Source: Polytrichum commune (Eukaryota > Streptophyta > Polytrichopsida > Polytrichales > Polytrichaceae). From it: a stretch of 64,000 nt of DNA. Position numbers and translations under genes: made by a program. Positions 23,255-34,532 of the stretch are shown in pieces. The notes below the pieces were generated by a model. That model was not told where the DNA came from, made no database searches, and saw only the letters and a list, made by a program, of their open reading frames with translations. Positions within the stretch are counted from its first letter, which is position 1. Every line of letters starts with the position of its first letter. The DNA lies in the NCBI GenBank assembly GCA_950295325.1, contig OX485805.1, forward strand, positions 44,664,758 to 44,728,757, in the 5' to 3' direction.

Positions 23255-24700
23255 ACTCATTTATTAGCAACCTGCTTGCAGCCATGTCTGCAAATCTTGG
23301 TTAGAATGATGCAAATCTTGAATCAGAACGCAATTGAGATACAGAATGAGATTGAGAATGAAACATGAAGAAGAAAGTGATAATTCACATTGCATGTAAC
23401 AAAACAAATGGAATTCAAGAAGCAACATTTTCAGAATATGAGAGGAGTTGGAAAGGATAACAAATTACATTGAAATGCTACACACTTCAAACCCTGCTTC
23501 TTCTCTTTCTGAAAATCCCAGAAATCCTCACAACTGCACACTCAATTGCCTTTCAAATGCACACTCAGGTTAACTCTCTAATGCAGACCTCAAGCCTTCA
23601 CAGCTTATATACAAACCCTAGCATACTCCCATGTACACAAAACTCAGAAGCTTGTAGCTCTCAAGCTTCTGAACTCTTAAGCAAACCCTTAACTCTGAAG
23701 CTTCCTTAAACTCTGAAGCTTCTAAAGATCACCCTTAAGCTCTCAATCCGAAACTCTGAAGCTTTCCTACTCAAGCTCTCAAGCTTTTGAAACACACAAA
23801 CTCTCACACTGAAAGCTTTCACAAACTCACAAGCTTTCACACTCTCAAGCTTGTAAAACTCTCAAGCTTTCACACTCAAACTTCTGAATCTGAAATCTTT
23901 CTAAACTTGCAACAAAACTAATTTAAAACTTCAAGACTAAAAAAAGCAAGAACTTCGCTCTCTAAGCGCTCCGCTCCTCCTCTCCTCGAAATGACAAATG
24001 AGGAGAAGAGGAAGGGGCGCGGGGAGGTAGGTGCTCCGCTAGGGTTTCCCAGCACCTGCCACGTGGCACAACTCCACTGGCTAGGGTTGGGAGGGAGATA
24101 GGATGGGATGATATGGGAGGTGATGGGAAGGGATGGGATGGGATGGGATGCGATGGGAGATGGTTGTATATTGGAACCCTTCATGTTATACTCATGCTTT
24201 GACATATTTATATGTAATGAACGCGTTTAGGGCATTAACTTGAAAAGCTTAGTTCAAATACATGAATTTTACTCGTTCCATTTCCTTAGTATCTCTACAT
24301 TTGGATTCCTTGTAAACATATTTTAGAAAAGTATGCTCAGTTAATTCGTAATAAACAATGCATGTCATTTCCTAGGCTATCAATGTAGAATCCACCCCCA
24401 AAGATATGTATATGGTGTTTTAAAATATAGTTTATGTAAGAGCTAGATATCTTTCAATTAATTCGATGGTTCCTCAAATAAATATTACATGCAAAAAAGA
24501 ATTCATAATATGAGATTGCGGAGAGTTGCTATACGTTAGGATGTCAATTCAAGTTCCAATAGGTGTTAGCTTGAACTAATGCATTTCTAGAGTGGTCGAC
24601 TATTTTGCTAGCATCAACTACGAGCTTGCAATGAATGAAGTTAGTGCAATTACAAGCGTTTTTGTGGAGTCAATATTGTTTGTGTGTGTAATGTATCCTA
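23255..24700. other. AT-rich region with AAGCTT-rich and GGATG short repeats
   Basis: No gene is seen. From 23690 to 23900, variants of 'ctctcaagctt' and 'ctgaagctt' recur many times. From 24110 to 24170, 'gggatg' units are repeated. The stretch may contain the 5' leader of gene 1 copy 2 or an old retroelement LTR. I cannot decide. Confidence 0.5.
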
Positions 24701-24715
24701 GTAACAATCTAAAAC

Positions 24716-24830
24716 CTAAACCCAAATACCACATACACAACGTTCACAAACCCTAAACCCCTAAACCCTACCCCCAAACCCTAACCGTAAACCCTAACCG
24801 CAAACCCTAAACCCTACATCCCTACATCTT
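24716..24830. repeat. Interstitial plant telomere-like repeats (CCCTAAA variants)
   Basis: About ten CCCTAAA, CCCTAACCG and CCCTAACCC units are interspersed over ~110 bp. Similar short tracts occur between the divergent genes of copies 1 and 3. They are internal and degenerate, not a chromosome end. Confidence 0.9.
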
Positions 24831-26400
24831 TTTATCTTACCAACCTTTCTTATATGTGGCCATGTTGTTGTCTGAGGGCATGTCAAATTGGTATACCAAT
24901 GTTGGTTGGATGGAGAATGCTTAATTCCGTTCATAACAACTATAATAATTGATAATGATGCCAATTGTCATTTTCACATTCAAAATTAATAGATTTGAGA
25001 TAAAACTTTGGTTTAGGTGATAAGTGAAATTTCAAATATTATTCCCTCTTTCACCTTAATAGTTCTGAGTGAAATTTCATCACACAGTCCACGATCTTAT
25101 TATAATAACATGCATGTCTTAAGGCTTCAATTTATATCAACACTTTAAGCTATGATGATGCACATCCTTCTCATAGGATGCAAAACATATATTAATTGTA
25201 AGTACATACTATTGTATGCACCATTCCAAATTAATAGTGCATTTCCCCAAACCCTAAAAGTATATTTCCAATAGGACCTCAACTCATTTAATCAAGTGTC
25301 AACTTAAACTAACAATCGAACAATGCATTCAACTATAAATATCACCAATGATCTAATAAACATTTAACCAATGTGTATCCATACCCTTACAACAAGTGGA
25401 GGAAAATTCATTTTCCAATAGGACGTCAAACACATAATAATTGTAACTATGATTCAACGTTACGGTAACTAGTATGGTTTCAAGTCTCAATGATCATTAC
25501 GCTATCATACTATGCAGCATTACAAATTGATTAATCCTTCCTACTCATGCCATTTTAATTCCTTATTTTCACACCTAGATACCATTTGAAAGAAGACCTA
25601 ACTTACATATATTATTAGGTATAATTAGTTCATAATGTCCTCAATCTACCCTAGTGCAAGCCATTATGGATTAAACTGATTTTTTAGTTGTATTCATGCA
25701 CTTGGTGACCATATTACGGTCATTTTTTGATGTGAAACATATGCTACCTATAATTTTAGGGGCGTCCGCAACATGTTCTTAGCCACTCTGACCTCATTGT
25801 GTGTGTGTGTGTATATGTGTATATATGTATATGTATAGATATAGATATATATATGTATATGTATATGTATAGATATATATATATCTATGACTTCGACATT
25901 CATAACTTTATTAGGCATCAATTGTGAATTAACTTGGACTTCATACCTTAGTCGCAAATCATTAAATTTTCAATGTTATCCATCTTCATATTTAGACATT
26001 ATGTGTATATATATATATATGTATATACATATATTTCGATGAGACGTTGGTCACAACTAAGGTGTGCAACCGATTTATATATTTTCAATATGTTGGCGTG
26101 CATGCAAGGCATGTTCCATACATGATAGTGCTATTTATATAATTCCGCATGGATGGAATGGAAGATTGTTAGGTCAAAGAAGGCGGCGGGAATCCGTTTT
26201 TTAAAGAGCATCCAAGGGATTTTGAACCAGCGGGGTGAAGTACTTAAAGCTCTTCCCCCCACAACAAAGCTCTTTTCAGCGGCACATGCAAGTGTGCGCT
26301 CTACAGACCTCACTGAACGCGCTCAAGCCATTTCGTGTGCGCCAACCCTACACCACCCACGTACAGTACAGGCTGTATCTACCGCATATACCGCCGTAAA
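24831..26400. other. AT-rich non-coding stretch with TA/TG microsatellites
   Basis: No gene is supported. Microsatellites lie at 25797-25885 and 26003-26032 ('tgtgtgtgtgtgtatatg', 'tatatagatatag'). Around 26150-26450 there is an open frame with many Lys/Arg codons, but it has no recognisable motif and no counterpart in the other copies. Confidence 0.5.
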
Positions 26401-26408
26401 TACCGGAA

Positions 26409-27025
26409 CTTTACGAACGCACGTTCGTAAAGATGAGGAGCTTCAGGTTTAGACAAATGATTCGGACCTGTACATGGCAAGGATTTACGAACGTGCGTTC
26501 GTAAATCCCACATGAGAGCATGTTTTGGATTGAGCTACTTATAGATAGTCACATGCACATAATCCATGGCAATTATTTACGAACGTGCGTTCGTAAATAT
26601 GCCTTCGAGGATCATACATACATATTTGACCCGTATCTATTGGTACCTGATGGTCGGTAATTTACGAACGTGCGTTCGTAAATCCCACATGAGAGCATGT
26701 TCTGTATTGAGCTACTCATATGGTTAGTCACATGCACATAATCCATGACAGTCATTTACGAACGTACGTTCGTGAATATGCCTTCGAGGATCATACATAC
26801 TTATTTGACCCGTATCTATTGGTACCTGATGGTCGGGAATTTACGAACGTGCGTTCGTAAATACATGACATTATTGTCTACGCATCCAACAACACATCTT
26901 CATTCATACACATTAGTATGGCAGTGATATACGAACACATAATAGCAAGAAAAATAAGCTCATGGCTCGTCCGTGAAGGATGTGAACACGGGGTCGCACC
27001 CATTTACGAACGTCCGTTCGTGAAT
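26409..27025. repeat. Type-2 palindrome array, second block, ~180-bp unit
   Basis: Sites lie near 26411, 26483, 26576, 26661, 26754, 26839 and 27003. A ~180-bp unit carrying two palindromes starts at about 26482 and 26661, and a third begins at 26839. The linkers are 'cccacatgagagcatgtt' and 'atgccttcgaggatcatacat'. Another site is at 27285-27306, only 6 bases before the retrotransposon. Confidence 0.93.
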
Positions 27026-27312
27026 GGGTATGTACGTAAAAGTCAACATAATCAAATTCACAATATGAAGGGGCTCAGTGTTCAAAATATTGTTAGAGCT
27101 GATTCAGGCATCATCTGCAGATTTACTACTTTTGTGCGTATGGACAAATGTTCTCTTGTGATAGTATATCGCGCAGGTTCCTAAGTCAATATGGTACTTT
27201 GACCTACAAAACTGATATTCCTGAGGGTGCTCTCAGATGAGGGATCTCGAAGGCCGCCGGATGCACATGGAGAAGTTAGTGAGGTCACGAACGCGCGTTC
27301 GTAAATGCATGT
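26960..27312 (-). pseudogene. Remnant of a second type-2 gene-1 copy (intron region), left part
   Basis: The segment aligns base by base with 17830-18185: 'gtgatagtatatcgc' against 'gtgatagtctatcac', 'cctacaaaactg' in both, 'gagggtgctctcag' against 'gagggctctcgcaag', then the same palindrome. The homology resumes beyond the retrotransposon at 38095-38200 ('aacagcaggg.ccctcctggacgattaacga' against 'agcagcaggtccctcctcaacgattaacga'). The gypsy element therefore landed inside a relic of another copy of gene 1. Only intron-level sequence is recognisable. Confidence 0.75.
27308..27312. other. Target-site duplication, left copy (CATGT)
   Basis: CATGT at 27308-27312 directly precedes the LTR and is repeated at 38090-38094 directly after the other LTR. 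A 5-bp duplication is normal for Ty3/gypsy integrases. Confidence 0.93.
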
Positions 27313-29096
27313 TGTGAGGCCAAACCCCCCACCCTTAAGCGTCCGTAGTCCGAGTAGTGGGTTTGGGCTCACATTCCTCCGCGGTATTGGATTTGGACTT
27401 GGATGAGTCCATAGTGCAAGGTTCACCCTTCAAGTGGTCTTGGATTTAACTTTGGTCTTTGCTTCCTTTGTCTTGCCATCGCGAGAGTGCTCCACATTCT
27501 CCATTAAGTTGTGCACGTGGTTTATTTTTAAAGAGAGGATGCAAGTGTTAAAAAAAACACTATTCTCTATAGTCAATCTCAAATACATTTACTTGTGAAA
27601 GCCACACATAACACTAACTAGCATAATGTAACTAACTACTTGTCTATGAGCTAATTAGGTAGGCTATCTACTAAGCTCCTTCATGAACCCATCTCTTTAC
27701 TTTCTAATTACATAAACCTAGCTCCTTCATAAACCCAGCTCCTTCATAAACCCAGCTCCTTCATGAACCCAGCTCCTTAGCTTCTAACTAAACAAACCCA
27801 GGTCCTTCATAAACCCAGCTCTTTACTTTCTAACTAAACAAACCCAGCTCCTTCATAAACCCAGCTCCTTCATGAACCCACAACTTTGTAGTTGTAATCC
27901 CCAACTACCTCACTAATTATTCAAGCCCTTAACTAATCTTCCTACCTAATTTCCCTAATTCTACTAACAACCCCTTTCTAATCACACAATTCTTCTCTAA
28001 TCCTAAAATCCTAAAATCCTAGAGAGGAGAGGGGGAGAGAGAATTTCCTAACTTCACTAAGACTAACTAATCCACACAAGTATATTTTTGCACTCATCAC
28101 AACATCAAGTGCTCAACTCTTAAACATGGAACTTGCAACCACGTGTATTCAAAACATGAACTTAAAGTACCACAAATTGGAATCATGAATTAACTTTAAA
28201 ATCCTTCACGTCAACACTAATTCTACCAAGAGGTCAAGCCCTCTTCAAGGCTAACAAGCCTTGGCTCTCAAACTAAAAACTAAGCACACACATGTGCTCC
28301 AATATGGCTTCCCACACCCACACTTATAACTCGTGGGGTGCCTTGGAGCACAAAGGAAAGAGAGGATGAGTGAGGGAAGAATGAGGGATTATATAGTAAG
28401 CTTGAGGGGGTGAGCACCCTCAAGGCTCACGATAAGCCCTTGAGATTTCCTCCTACTTAGTAGGCGCCAATCCTATCTTCTAAGCCTTCCTCCCTCAAAT
28501 GATCAACAAGGATCCTAATTCGAACATTTAACTAGCCTTGGCTTTCTACCTACCACACTTTACCAAACTTGGGATGCTTCAACCCAAACTTAGCCTCCTT
28601 CGCTTTCCGCCGCCATAACTTTCTCCCCTTACTTTCCCAAATCGTCGCTCACCACTTAATTCAAACCACGATGCTTAACTCGTGATTTGATTGGTGCTTT
28701 GAGAATTTGCTTATCCTCCACCTTGCATTCTTCCTTGGGCCTTCCCCATTAAGTGGCCATGATGAGGTGGTCCACTTGTGCGCTCCATGTGATCCTCCAT
28801 TCATCCCAATTCGAATGCACTTGCCTCTTGAGTCACTTTGGTTGTCTCCATCCATTTGTACTAGCCTACTCACTAACTACTCAATCCAAGTTCTCCTTAC
28901 CTATCCTCATTCACTCAAATCCTTCCGAAGGTAAAAACACAATAACAACTCACATCCTAGCCTCTTACAACATGGTACTTCTAAGACTAACATTTCACTC
29001 TTTTTATATTTTTGTGAAGTAACATGCTACTTCAAAGTGCATCAACTAACGTTTCAAGGGTCTAAGACTAAATGTGGGCACCCTTTTGGGCTCACA
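27313..29096 (-). repeat. 3' LTR of the gypsy element (left copy)
   Basis: TGTGAG...CTCACA, 1784 bp. It includes an internal ~20-bp repeat ('aacccagctccttcataa', about 27660-27870). The sequence before it on the coding strand (29097-29130) is not purine-rich, so a canonical polypurine tract is not obvious. Confidence 0.95.
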
Positions 29097-29157
29097 TAAT
29101 TGGCGACCATCGGGGGATGAATCCAAACATCTCTTGCTCCAAGGGTAAGTTGCCTAG

Positions 29158-32100
29158 TCAAGCTCGGTACTCCTTACATCTACTTCCCGATGTACGGGTA
29201 GGAAAGAGCTCACCATTCAACGTTTCCAATTGAATTGAATTATTAGGAAAGACCTCATAGACAAGGTAAGGTCCTAACCATACCGCATTGAATTTCGCCG
29301 GAAATTCAAGCTTTCGTGCGTCTTGAATCATGACCATCATTCCCGGTGTTAGGGCCCTTCTCTTATGTCGTTTGTCGAAAGTAATCTTTCTCCTTCTTTG
29401 GATTGCCTCAATATGTTGAGCCGCCATTCTCCTCCCTTCGTCAAGTGCTTCCAAATCGGTTAGTCGATTTCGTAAGGATTGACTTTCGGTAAGTCTCGTA
29501 CTCACGGCCACCCTAAGTGACTCGACTTCATATTCGATTGGTAGTGTCGCTTCAAGACCATAGACTAAGGAAAATGGTGTAGCACGTGTAGTTACCTTAT
29601 AGGTTGTACGGTATGCCCAAAGTGCCGCCGTTAGTTTCGTATCCCAATCCCGCTTCGAGTCTATAACCGTCTTGCGTAGTATACTCACCAAAATTCCGTT
29701 AACCCTTTCCGTTTGTCCATTGGTTTGTGGGTGGTAGGGAGTAGTCTTCCGGTGATCAATTTTAAATTTCTCTGTCATCTCTCGAATCAAGTCATTCAAA
29801 AAGTGAGTACCCCTATCGCTTACTAGGATCTTCGGCACCCCGAACCGCGAAATTATGTTTTCGTACATAAATGTTGCCGCGTGTTCCGCCGTGTCGGTCT
29901 TCACCGCTTTGGCTTCCGCCCACTTGGTGAGGTACTCGGTTGCCACCACAATATATTTCATTCCTTTTGAAGATTGGGGATGGACCTCACCCACATAGTC
30001 GATGCCCCATTTTTCGAAAGGAATTAAGGGTAATGATACATGTAAAGGCATCTCCATTCTAAGGTCGTCTCGGGCATACCGTTGGCAAGCGTCGCATTTC
30101 CTTACATAGTCATGGGCGTCCTTAAATAGTGTAGGCCAAAAGTAGCCCGCTCTAAGTATTTTTTGCCCGGTGAGTTGACCCGAGAAGTGACCGCCGCAAG
30201 CGCTATCGTGGCAAGCGATTAAAATCGCTTCAACCTCCGTTTTTGACACGCATCGTCGTAAAATACCATCGGACCCCCTTCTAAACAACCTATGGCCCAC
30301 TACAACAAATTGCCTACTATTTACCCTCACCTTCCTTCTCTCTTCTTTTGTCCACTCTTTGGGCAACTTGTGGGTTGTTAGAAATTCCACTATGCCCGCA
30401 TACCACTCCGGTGTAGAAGTGACCACAAAGAGGCTATCATCTACTAACATATCATTTACCGGATTTTTTCCTATCTCCTCCGACAACCTAGACAAGTGGT
30501 CCGCTTGTAAATGCATACGACCCGGTTTATATTCCACCGTGTAGTCGAATTCTTCTAATAACAAAACCCACCTAGCTAACCTACCACTTAACTCCGCCTT
30601 GTTAATTAGATACTTGATAGCCATGTGGTCAACAAAAAATACAACCGGGTTGCACATGAGGTAATGCCTAAACTTTTTAACGGAAAACACCATGGCTAGG
30701 CACTCCCTCTCCGTTGTAGAGTAGTTTCTTTCGGCGGGGGTCAATTGCTTACTCGCATAAGCTATGGGTTGATCCTTCTCTTTTTCTCCCGTTGCTTGAC
30801 AAAGCGCACTCCCTATTGCCACATTACTAGCATCACAATAGACGTGAAAAGGTTTACCCCAATTGGGTGGTATCAACACCGGATAGGTGCTCAACCTATC
30901 CCGCAATTCCTCAAAGGCTTTTTGACAAGCATCCGTCCACTCGAATTTGACATCCTTTTTGAGCAAATGGGTAATGGGCACCGCTATCTTTGAAAAATTA
31001 GGAATAAGTTCCCGGTACCATCCCACATGTCCTAACAACTTAGAGATCCCCTTGGAATTGGTTGGAGTTGCCAAGTCGCTTATGGCCGCAATCTTATCCG
31101 GATCGGGTTCTCTACCTTTCTCACTAACAACATAACCCAACAACACTCCCTTATTCACTCCCAAAAATGTCTTATCCGGGTTCAATGCTAACCTCATCTT
31201 CCTACACCTAACCAATGCCTCCCTAACACAATGTAGGTGATCATCCACATTACTTTGTGTGCTAAAATCGTCCACAGAGACGGTCATGGATTTGAACAAC
31301 AAGTCGGTGAAGATATACATTACTAATCGTTGGAAAGTAGCCGGGGCATTACATAACCCAAATGGCATCACTACCCACACAAAAGTACCCCAAGGTGTAG
31401 TAAAAGCCGTTTTATGGATATCTTGGAGGGCTATGGAAATTTGATTATAACCCGCATACCCATCCATAAAGGTATATCGCGAATGACCTCCAACCTCCTC
31501 AAGCAACAAGGTGATAAAAGGTAAGGGGAAGTGATCCTTTTGTGTGCACGAATTCAATTTCCTATAGTCGACACAAACCCTTAATTTCCCATTTTTTTTC
31601 TTTACTAAGACCATAGGAGAAACCCAATCCGTGATTTCCACCGGCTTGATAAACCCGGCCTTCAATAACCTTTCCAATTCCGCTTTCACCAACAATTGCA
31701 ATTGAGGATTCATCCTCCTCTCCTTTTGTCTAATTGGCCTCGCCCCCGGAATTAAAGGAATCCGGTGCTCTACCATTTCCCTAGGAATTCCCTTAAGCTC
31801 ATCGTAGGACCATGCAAAAGTATCACTAAACTCATCCACCAAATTGCTATACTCCCTAACCTCTTTCTCCCCCAATTTGGAGCCCATCTTCATTTGTCGG
31901 GTTTTTCCATTCTTTAATTTCACATCCACGTACCGCCAATCCGCTTCCGACACATGTGCTTGTTCCTCTTTGTTCCGATACCAATCGGAAGGCACATTGG
32001 GGTAATCTTTCACATCTTGACCTACAACTATCCCCGTAGACGTGGTCTTGAAATGTAAAGGCTCCTCCAATTTCGATGACTCAATAATCACATCCTCCTC

Positions 32101-34521
32101 TTGAGTCCCATCTACATGAATTAAACTAACCTCACCCTCTTCCACGTCATCTACCCAAGGTGTTAACCCACCGCTAACCCACTCTTCCTCGGTGAGCACC
32201 TCACATGGCTCCAACAATGAGCCCTCTCCTAAACTAACACTAGGAAATTCACTCCCTAAGCCTACTTGGTGAAATGTAACCATTACATCAACCTCGGACT
32301 CGGGGTACTCCCTTAGCCATTGGGCATAATCCCCATTATCCCCATAATTGTAAAAATTAGGACCTAGACTTCCCGAGCCCGAATCTATAACAACCCTTTG
32401 ACCTTCGGGATGGACGACTCCCACCAATGCCTTGCCAATCTCATTCTCGTTTAAGTCATCAATTTCCTTCTCCAATGGCAAATACATCTCCTTCTCCATC
32501 CATCCTTCTAATGAACCAATGGACACTATGACCCTATTACCCTCCGGACCATAAGTGATGGATGGTTTAGGTCCACCCCAATTGACCATAGCATTCGCCA
32601 TCCGCAACCAAGGCCTACCTAGCAAAATGGGGAAGGTGTCCTTGTTGGAGTGCATTTTAATGACATGGAAGGTGACCAAGTACTCCTCACCTCCCGTAGT
32701 CATTCTACAATCCTTGATCATCCCCAAAGGCGTAGTCGAACTTTGATTTGCCATATTTATGACCAAAGGTGAAGGCCCCGTGAGTCCAAGTCCCAATTTT
32801 TTCATAGTATCCTCCGGTAGTATATTTAGACTACTCCCTCCGTCGACTAGCACATTAGGAACCACCTTATCTACTATAACAACTTCTATTTCTATAGCTT
32901 TCACGTCTCTTCCACCTTGTGATTGGATCCTAGCGGCTATTTTAGCTTTCACATTCCTCATCCTCTTGTGTACCGGCATTCCCTCCTTTAATGTTTTCCT
33001 TGCCGTGGGTGAAATTTCCAATAGTTGGCCGAAAGTAATATCCGCCTTGAGTGTACTAAGGTCCGCCCACAAGTCGTACCCGGTAGATCTTTCCACCTTA
33101 GAATTACCCACTACGTCGAATTCGTCTACGGGAACCCCCGGTCCTTCCCATTCACCCACATCGCTATTATCCAAGTCATGTACCGCATTAGTCCTCTCCC
33201 TATCTTGTAAAATTATATTTTCCCTCTCCACATCCTTAGTAGCTCTTCTAGCTACCCTATCCAACTCGGAGAGATTAATCTCTTCATCCGAAGAGTAATT
33301 TCCTTGCTCTCCTATTCCTACCTCCAACGGGGCATCCCCTCTCCTAGCCCTAGTAGTTACCGCTAGTGCAGGTGCTTCTTCAACCACACCCTTACCCTTC
33401 ACTAACTCATATATAATAGCATTGGTGTGAGGAGGCCATTGACTTTGCTCCTCTCCAATTCTCGTTGGGAGAGGAAGCATGTCATCACATGTGGCCTCCA
33501 ACACTCCATCCATGAACCTAACATCTTGGGAGTGAGATGGTCCCGGATCCGTTGGAGGCGCTTGTCTCCCGTTACTACCATTAGGTGGAACTCCTTGTCT
33601 ATTTTGTATTGGAATGTAACCGGTTGTAGTTTGCAAGCCCGCCGGTGGATGAAAAGTTTGCCTAGCATTACTATGGTCATAGTATAAGTTAGGTGGCCTA
33701 AGTTCATTGGCCGGTACTCCTTGTGGCCTAGCACCTCGCATATTATCCCTTGCTTGTTGTTGTGGATTAGCCACCGGGTAAGGCACATTAATTATTTTGT
33801 CCGGTTGGCGACACGTATCCGAGGGATGACTTCCTCCACAATTGCTACAATTAAACTCTTGACCTTCGGACCAACATTGTCCTTGAGCGTGCCACCTTCC
33901 ACAAAAGGGATGAAATTCCTTCTTCTCTAAATTTTGGCCACCTTGCCCTCTAGGTTGTGGTCCTCTATTGCTTCCATTTCCATAGTGAGGTGGCGCTTGA
34001 CCTCGTTGATTTTGTTGAGGTGGGTTACCGTTTCCTCTTTGGTCACGGTTTTGTCCACTTCTACAAAATTGACGCGTGTGGCCCGGTTGGCCACATTGGA
34101 CACACCATAATCCGGAAGAATGCCTACCCGACTCAACCGGGGGTGGAGGCCCCGGTTGTTGACTCCGGATCATTAATGACATTTGATCCGTGAGGCTTTG
34201 CATTTGTTTTATCATAGCCTCTTGGAATCCTAGTTGGCTAGCACCTAGTCTTCTCTCAACCTCCTCCAAGTGTGGATCCGTTCTAGGGGCCGGTAGTGCC
34301 AAAAGAGGTGCCGGTTCCCTAACCGCTAAAGGTCGGGGACCGGTGTCCACAATGGCATATGGAATTTGGTTCTCATACTTAGCGGGTTCTACCGCTACCA
34401 CCCTAGGGCGTATGGGGATGAATTGTGGGATCAATTCATCCTCCCTTCTCCATAGCCTTTCGTGATCTTTATCCAAGTTTTCAATATCTCTAGCCGCACG
34501 CTTGGCATCCGCCAAGGTCAA
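29158..34521 (-). CDS. pol: Gypsy pol polyprotein (protease, RT, RNase H, integrase), preceded by gag zinc knuckles
   Basis: One open frame of 1787 codons. Two CCHC knuckles (CVQCGQPGHTRQFC and CSNCGGSHPSDTC) lie in the first ~240 residues. Protease VDGGSS has Asp at residue 560. Reverse transcriptase has the usual LPFI, FMDGYAGYNQI and PFGLCNAPATF blocks, but the active-site motif is SVDD (residues 1082-1085) where Y/F-x-D-D is expected. RNase H has HVYCDAS. The integrase has an HHCC-type finger (HDSACGGHF..CDACQRY) and a full D-D-E: GIDYVG (Asp 1508), VSDRGTHF and NGQTERVN. The C-terminus lacks a chromodomain. The frame starts out of register with gag, which ends 11 bases upstream. Confidence 0.95.
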   Translation of the reverse strand: MTLADAKRAARDIENLDKDHERLWRREDELIPQFIPIRPRVVAVEPAKYENQIPYAIVDTGPRPLAVREPAPLLALPAPRTDPHLEEVERRLGASQLGFQEAMIKQMQSLTDQMSLMIRSQQPGPPPPVESGRHSSGLWCVQCGQPGHTRQFCRSGQNRDQRGNGNPPQQNQRGQAPPHYGNGSNRGPQPRGQGGQNLEKKEFHPFCGRWHAQGQCWSEGQEFNCSNCGGSHPSDTCRQPDKIINVPYPVANPQQQARDNMRGARPQGVPANELRPPNLYYDHSNARQTFHPPAGLQTTTGYIPIQNRQGVPPNGSNGRQAPPTDPGPSHSQDVRFMDGVLEATCDDMLPLPTRIGEEQSQWPPHTNAIIYELVKGKGVVEEAPALAVTTRARRGDAPLEVGIGEQGNYSSDEEINLSELDRVARRATKDVERENIILQDRERTNAVHDLDNSDVGEWEGPGVPVDEFDVVGNSKVERSTGYDLWADLSTLKADITFGQLLEISPTARKTLKEGMPVHKRMRNVKAKIAARIQSQGGRDVKAIEIEVVIVDKVVPNVLVDGGSSLNILPEDTMKKLGLGLTGPSPLVINMANQSSTTPLGMIKDCRMTTGGEEYLVTFHVIKMHSNKDTFPILLGRPWLRMANAMVNWGGPKPSITYGPEGNRVIVSIGSLEGWMEKEMYLPLEKEIDDLNENEIGKALVGVVHPEGQRVVIDSGSGSLGPNFYNYGDNGDYAQWLREYPESEVDVMVTFHQVGLGSEFPSVSLGEGSLLEPCEVLTEEEWVSGGLTPWVDDVEEGEVSLIHVDGTQEEDVIIESSKLEEPLHFKTTSTGIVVGQDVKDYPNVPSDWYRNKEEQAHVSEADWRYVDVKLKNGKTRQMKMGSKLGEKEVREYSNLVDEFSDTFAWSYDELKGIPREMVEHRIPLIPGARPIRQKERRMNPQLQLLVKAELERLLKAGFIKPVEITDWVSPMVLVKKKNGKLRVCVDYRKLNSCTQKDHFPLPFITLLLEEVGGHSRYTFMDGYAGYNQISIALQDIHKTAFTTPWGTFVWVVMPFGLCNAPATFQRLVMYIFTDLLFKSMTVSVDDFSTQSNVDDHLHCVREALVRCRKMRLALNPDKTFLGVNKGVLLGYVVSEKGREPDPDKIAAISDLATPTNSKGISKLLGHVGWYRELIPNFSKIAVPITHLLKKDVKFEWTDACQKAFEELRDRLSTYPVLIPPNWGKPFHVYCDASNVAIGSALCQATGEKEKDQPIAYASKQLTPAERNYSTTERECLAMVFSVKKFRHYLMCNPVVFFVDHMAIKYLINKAELSGRLARWVLLLEEFDYTVEYKPGRMHLQADHLSRLSEEIGKNPVNDMLVDDSLFVVTSTPEWYAGIVEFLTTHKLPKEWTKEERRKVRVNSRQFVVVGHRLFRRGSDGILRRCVSKTEVEAILIACHDSACGGHFSGQLTGQKILRAGYFWPTLFKDAHDYVRKCDACQRYARDDLRMEMPLHVSLPLIPFEKWGIDYVGEVHPQSSKGMKYIVVATEYLTKWAEAKAVKTDTAEHAATFMYENIISRFGVPKILVSDRGTHFLNDLIREMTEKFKIDHRKTTPYHPQTNGQTERVNGILVSILRKTVIDSKRDWDTKLTAALWAYRTTYKVTTRATPFSLVYGLEATLPIEYEVESLRVAVSTRLTESQSLRNRLTDLEALDEGRRMAAQHIEAIQRRRKITFDKRHKRRALTPGMMVMIQDARKLEFPAKFNAVWLGPYLVYEVFPNNSIQLETLNGELFPTRTSGSRCKEYRA

Positions 34522-34532
34522 GGGATTCCTTT

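Noticed and set aside
23255..24200. Complete solo LTR
   Set aside because: Repeated AAGCTT motifs look LTR-like, but no TG...CA boundaries with matching target duplications were found.
24716..24830. Chromosome end
   Set aside because: The CCCTAAA units are short and degenerate, with ordinary sequence on both sides.
26131..26452. Small gene near 26.2-26.4 kb
   Set aside because: Open on both strands with no motif, no splice context and no counterpart in the other copies.
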